A DNA stretch of 6,390 nucleotides from Clostridia bacterium (GTDB lineage: Bacteria; Bacillota; Clostridia; Saccharofermentanales; UBA5734), in NCBI GenBank assembly GCA_018056585.1, contig JAGPFK010000093.1, positions 1-6,390 of the forward strand. Direction: 5' to 3'. The position numbers and the translations under genes were made by a program. A model generated the notes under the pieces. The model had not been told where the DNA came from. It searched no databases and worked only from the letters and a program-made list of their open reading frames with translations. Below are positions 5,133 through 6,390 of this stretch, one piece after another (the stretch's first letter is position 1; the number at the start of each line of letters is the position of its first letter).

Positions 5133-6390
5133 GTGATCATCGATCAGAAACCTTTTCCAGAACCTGAATTACCCCCTTTGCCTTTCTCGGTCCAGGGCGT
5201 CAAGCGGCCGGTTATCGATTTGTCTGGCTGCTGGACCTGGTCGGCTGACCCTGAGGACGGCCATTTTCAGGAAATTGATCTGCCTTGTGATATGAGCGCG
5301 CTGGGATTGAGTCCGGATCTTCACCGCTATACCTTCCGGCGCATCATTGAAATACCGGCTGATTATGACGGTTGCCACACCCGGCTGCGCTTTGATGGAG
5401 CGGCCTATGCGGCATCCGTCTTTATTGACGGACACGAAGCAGGACGGCATGTCGGTGGTTTTACAACCTGGGACCTTGACATCACAGAGCTTGTGACACC
5501 TGGAACAGAAGCAACCCTTACCGTTGTCACACAGGATGCAAAAGGGGTTTTAAATCCTGATAATCTAGGCGGTTTGATTCGACCCATCCGTCTGATTGCG
5601 CTTCCGTCATGTTTTATCCGCCGCCTGCATGATCAAACGTTCCTATGCAAAAATGCTGTTGACTTCGATTTGTTGATTCAAATTGAAACAGAAGGCTCAT
5701 CGCCAGGGGCCATCAGCCTTCGGCTGATGGCGCCGGATGGCCAAATTGTGCTGTCTGAGATATTGCCAGAAGATCAGGTTCATCACCCGATTCGACGAAC
5801 TCTGACCGCACCTCTCAGCTGGGATGCCGAGCACCCTCGTCTCTACCAGCTTTTTGTCACGCTGGACTGCGGTCAGTTTGGTTGTGAAACGGTCTGCCGT
5901 TTTGTTGGGTTTCGCGACATCCGCTGGTCAGACAGCCAGATTTTTATCAACGGACAGCCCATTAAACTGAGGGGCGTTTGTTACCAGGATGCCTCTCCTT
6001 TAAAGGGAAAGGCATTGTCCCTGGAGCAACTGACTTTAGATTTACATTTACTCAAGTCGGCTCATGTTAATTTTATCCGGACAGCCGGCAGGCCCCCCCG
6101 GCCTGAGTTGCTTGACCTATGTGACAAGCTTGGCTTTTATGTTCAGGTTGATGCGCCTTTCGTTCAGATCGGCCAGGATCTGCCTGCCGTCCAGAATAAT
6201 CCGTTTATGCAGGAAGAGCTCCTGGGTCAGGTTTCGGAAATGGTGGAGCGGGACAAAGATCACCCGTCGCTTCTGATCTGGGGTCTTGGCAGCGAATGCG
6301 CGTGGGGATATTTATTCAGACAGGCAGCTGCCCATATTCGAAGCGCGGATCATACACGTCCGCTCATTTTCAGTTTTCCTATGAGCCACG
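5133..6390 (+). CDS. Divergent glycoside hydrolase family 2 protein (N-terminal part, cut by right edge)
   Basis: The 419 visible residues follow the GH2 plan. A jelly-roll sugar-binding domain spans about 30-170 (LRFDGAAYAASVFIDG, then HVGGFTTWDLDIT). An immunoglobulin-like domain follows at about 175-265, ending FVGFRDI, and then the start of the catalytic barrel (INGQPIKLRGV, Arg280). No signal peptide is present, so it is probably cytoplasmic. The acid/base Glu388 lies in HPSLLIWGLGSECAWG. Family members usually have SLGNES here, so the near-invariant Asn is Ser. Other usual motifs are also changed: RHEHHP or RHDVHP reads YQDASP, RTSHYPP reads RTAGRPP, and the DEA motif after LGFYV reads QVDAP. 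The nucleophile would lie beyond the edge. The frame is open throughout, so it looks like a real gene with altered specificity rather than a decayed one. It may be annotated as beta-galactosidase, but that activity is doubtful. It is transcribed divergently from the transporter operon. Confidence 0.88.
   Translation, partial: MIIDQKPFPEPELPPLPFSVQGVKRPVIDLSGCWTWSADPEDGHFQEIDLPCDMSALGLSPDLHRYTFRRIIEIPADYDGCHTRLRFDGAAYAASVFIDGHEAGRHVGGFTTWDLDITELVTPGTEATLTVVTQDAKGVLNPDNLGGLIRPIRLIALPSCFIRRLHDQTFLCKNAVDFDLLIQIETEGSSPGAISLRLMAPDGQIVLSEILPEDQVHHPIRRTLTAPLSWDAEHPRLYQLFVTLDCGQFGCETVCRFVGFRDIRWSDSQIFINGQPIKLRGVCYQDASPLKGKALSLEQLTLDLHLLKSAHVNFIRTAGRPPRPELLDLCDKLGFYVQVDAPFVQIGQDLPAVQNNPFMQEELLGQVSEMVERDKDHPSLLIWGLGSECAWGYLFRQAAAHIRSADHTRPLIFSFPMSH

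Noticed and set aside
6064..6276. 70-residue plus-strand open frame
   Set aside because: It is an alternative frame within the GH2 barrel region; the GH2 frame carries the family motifs.

Overview
The window holds a carbohydrate uptake and hydrolysis locus, most likely from a Bacillota (Firmicutes) bacterium. The signs are a CUT1-type ABC transporter of the LplB/LplC/YtcQ kind with no ATPase gene beside it, a solute-binding lipoprotein with a Thr/Ser-rich linker, strong AGGAGG-type ribosome binding sites, and a sigma-A promoter close to consensus. A clostridial or paenibacilli-like host fits best, but the genus cannot be read from the sequence.

Layout: four genes run leftward (minus strand) in the order permease 1 (4928-4017), permease 2 (4011-3115), solute-binding lipoprotein (2999-1260) and a GH42 beta-galactosidase (1162 to beyond the left edge). 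A perfect 15-bp stem-loop with a U-run sits between the lipoprotein and GH42 genes. A 204-bp divergent control region (4929-5132) separates this operon from a rightward gene that starts with GTG at 5133 and runs off the right edge. That gene encodes a divergent family 2 glycoside hydrolase.

Control: the leftward operon has a TTGACA-N17-TATGAT promoter. A perfect 18-bp palindrome with an ATACGTAT core lies just downstream of the predicted transcription start, which is the classic place for a sugar-responsive repressor. Four copies of TGTGAT lie in and upstream of this promoter. The rightward gene has its own weaker promoter (TTGCAT-N17-TATAAC).

How it works together (inference): the lipoprotein captures an oligosaccharide outside the cell and the two permeases import it, powered by a shared MsmX/MsmK-type ATPase encoded elsewhere. 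The two hydrolases show no signal peptide and would cleave the sugar in the cytoplasm. The GH42 enzyme has its catalytic and zinc-site residues in place and points to a beta-galactoside, possibly also alpha-L-arabinopyranoside. The GH2 protein keeps the acid/base Glu but has lost most of the usual conserved residues around the active site. It is the most unusual element here. Both hydrolases are cut by the window edges. No RNA genes, CRISPR arrays or mobile elements were seen, and no stretch over 300 bases lacks a gene.
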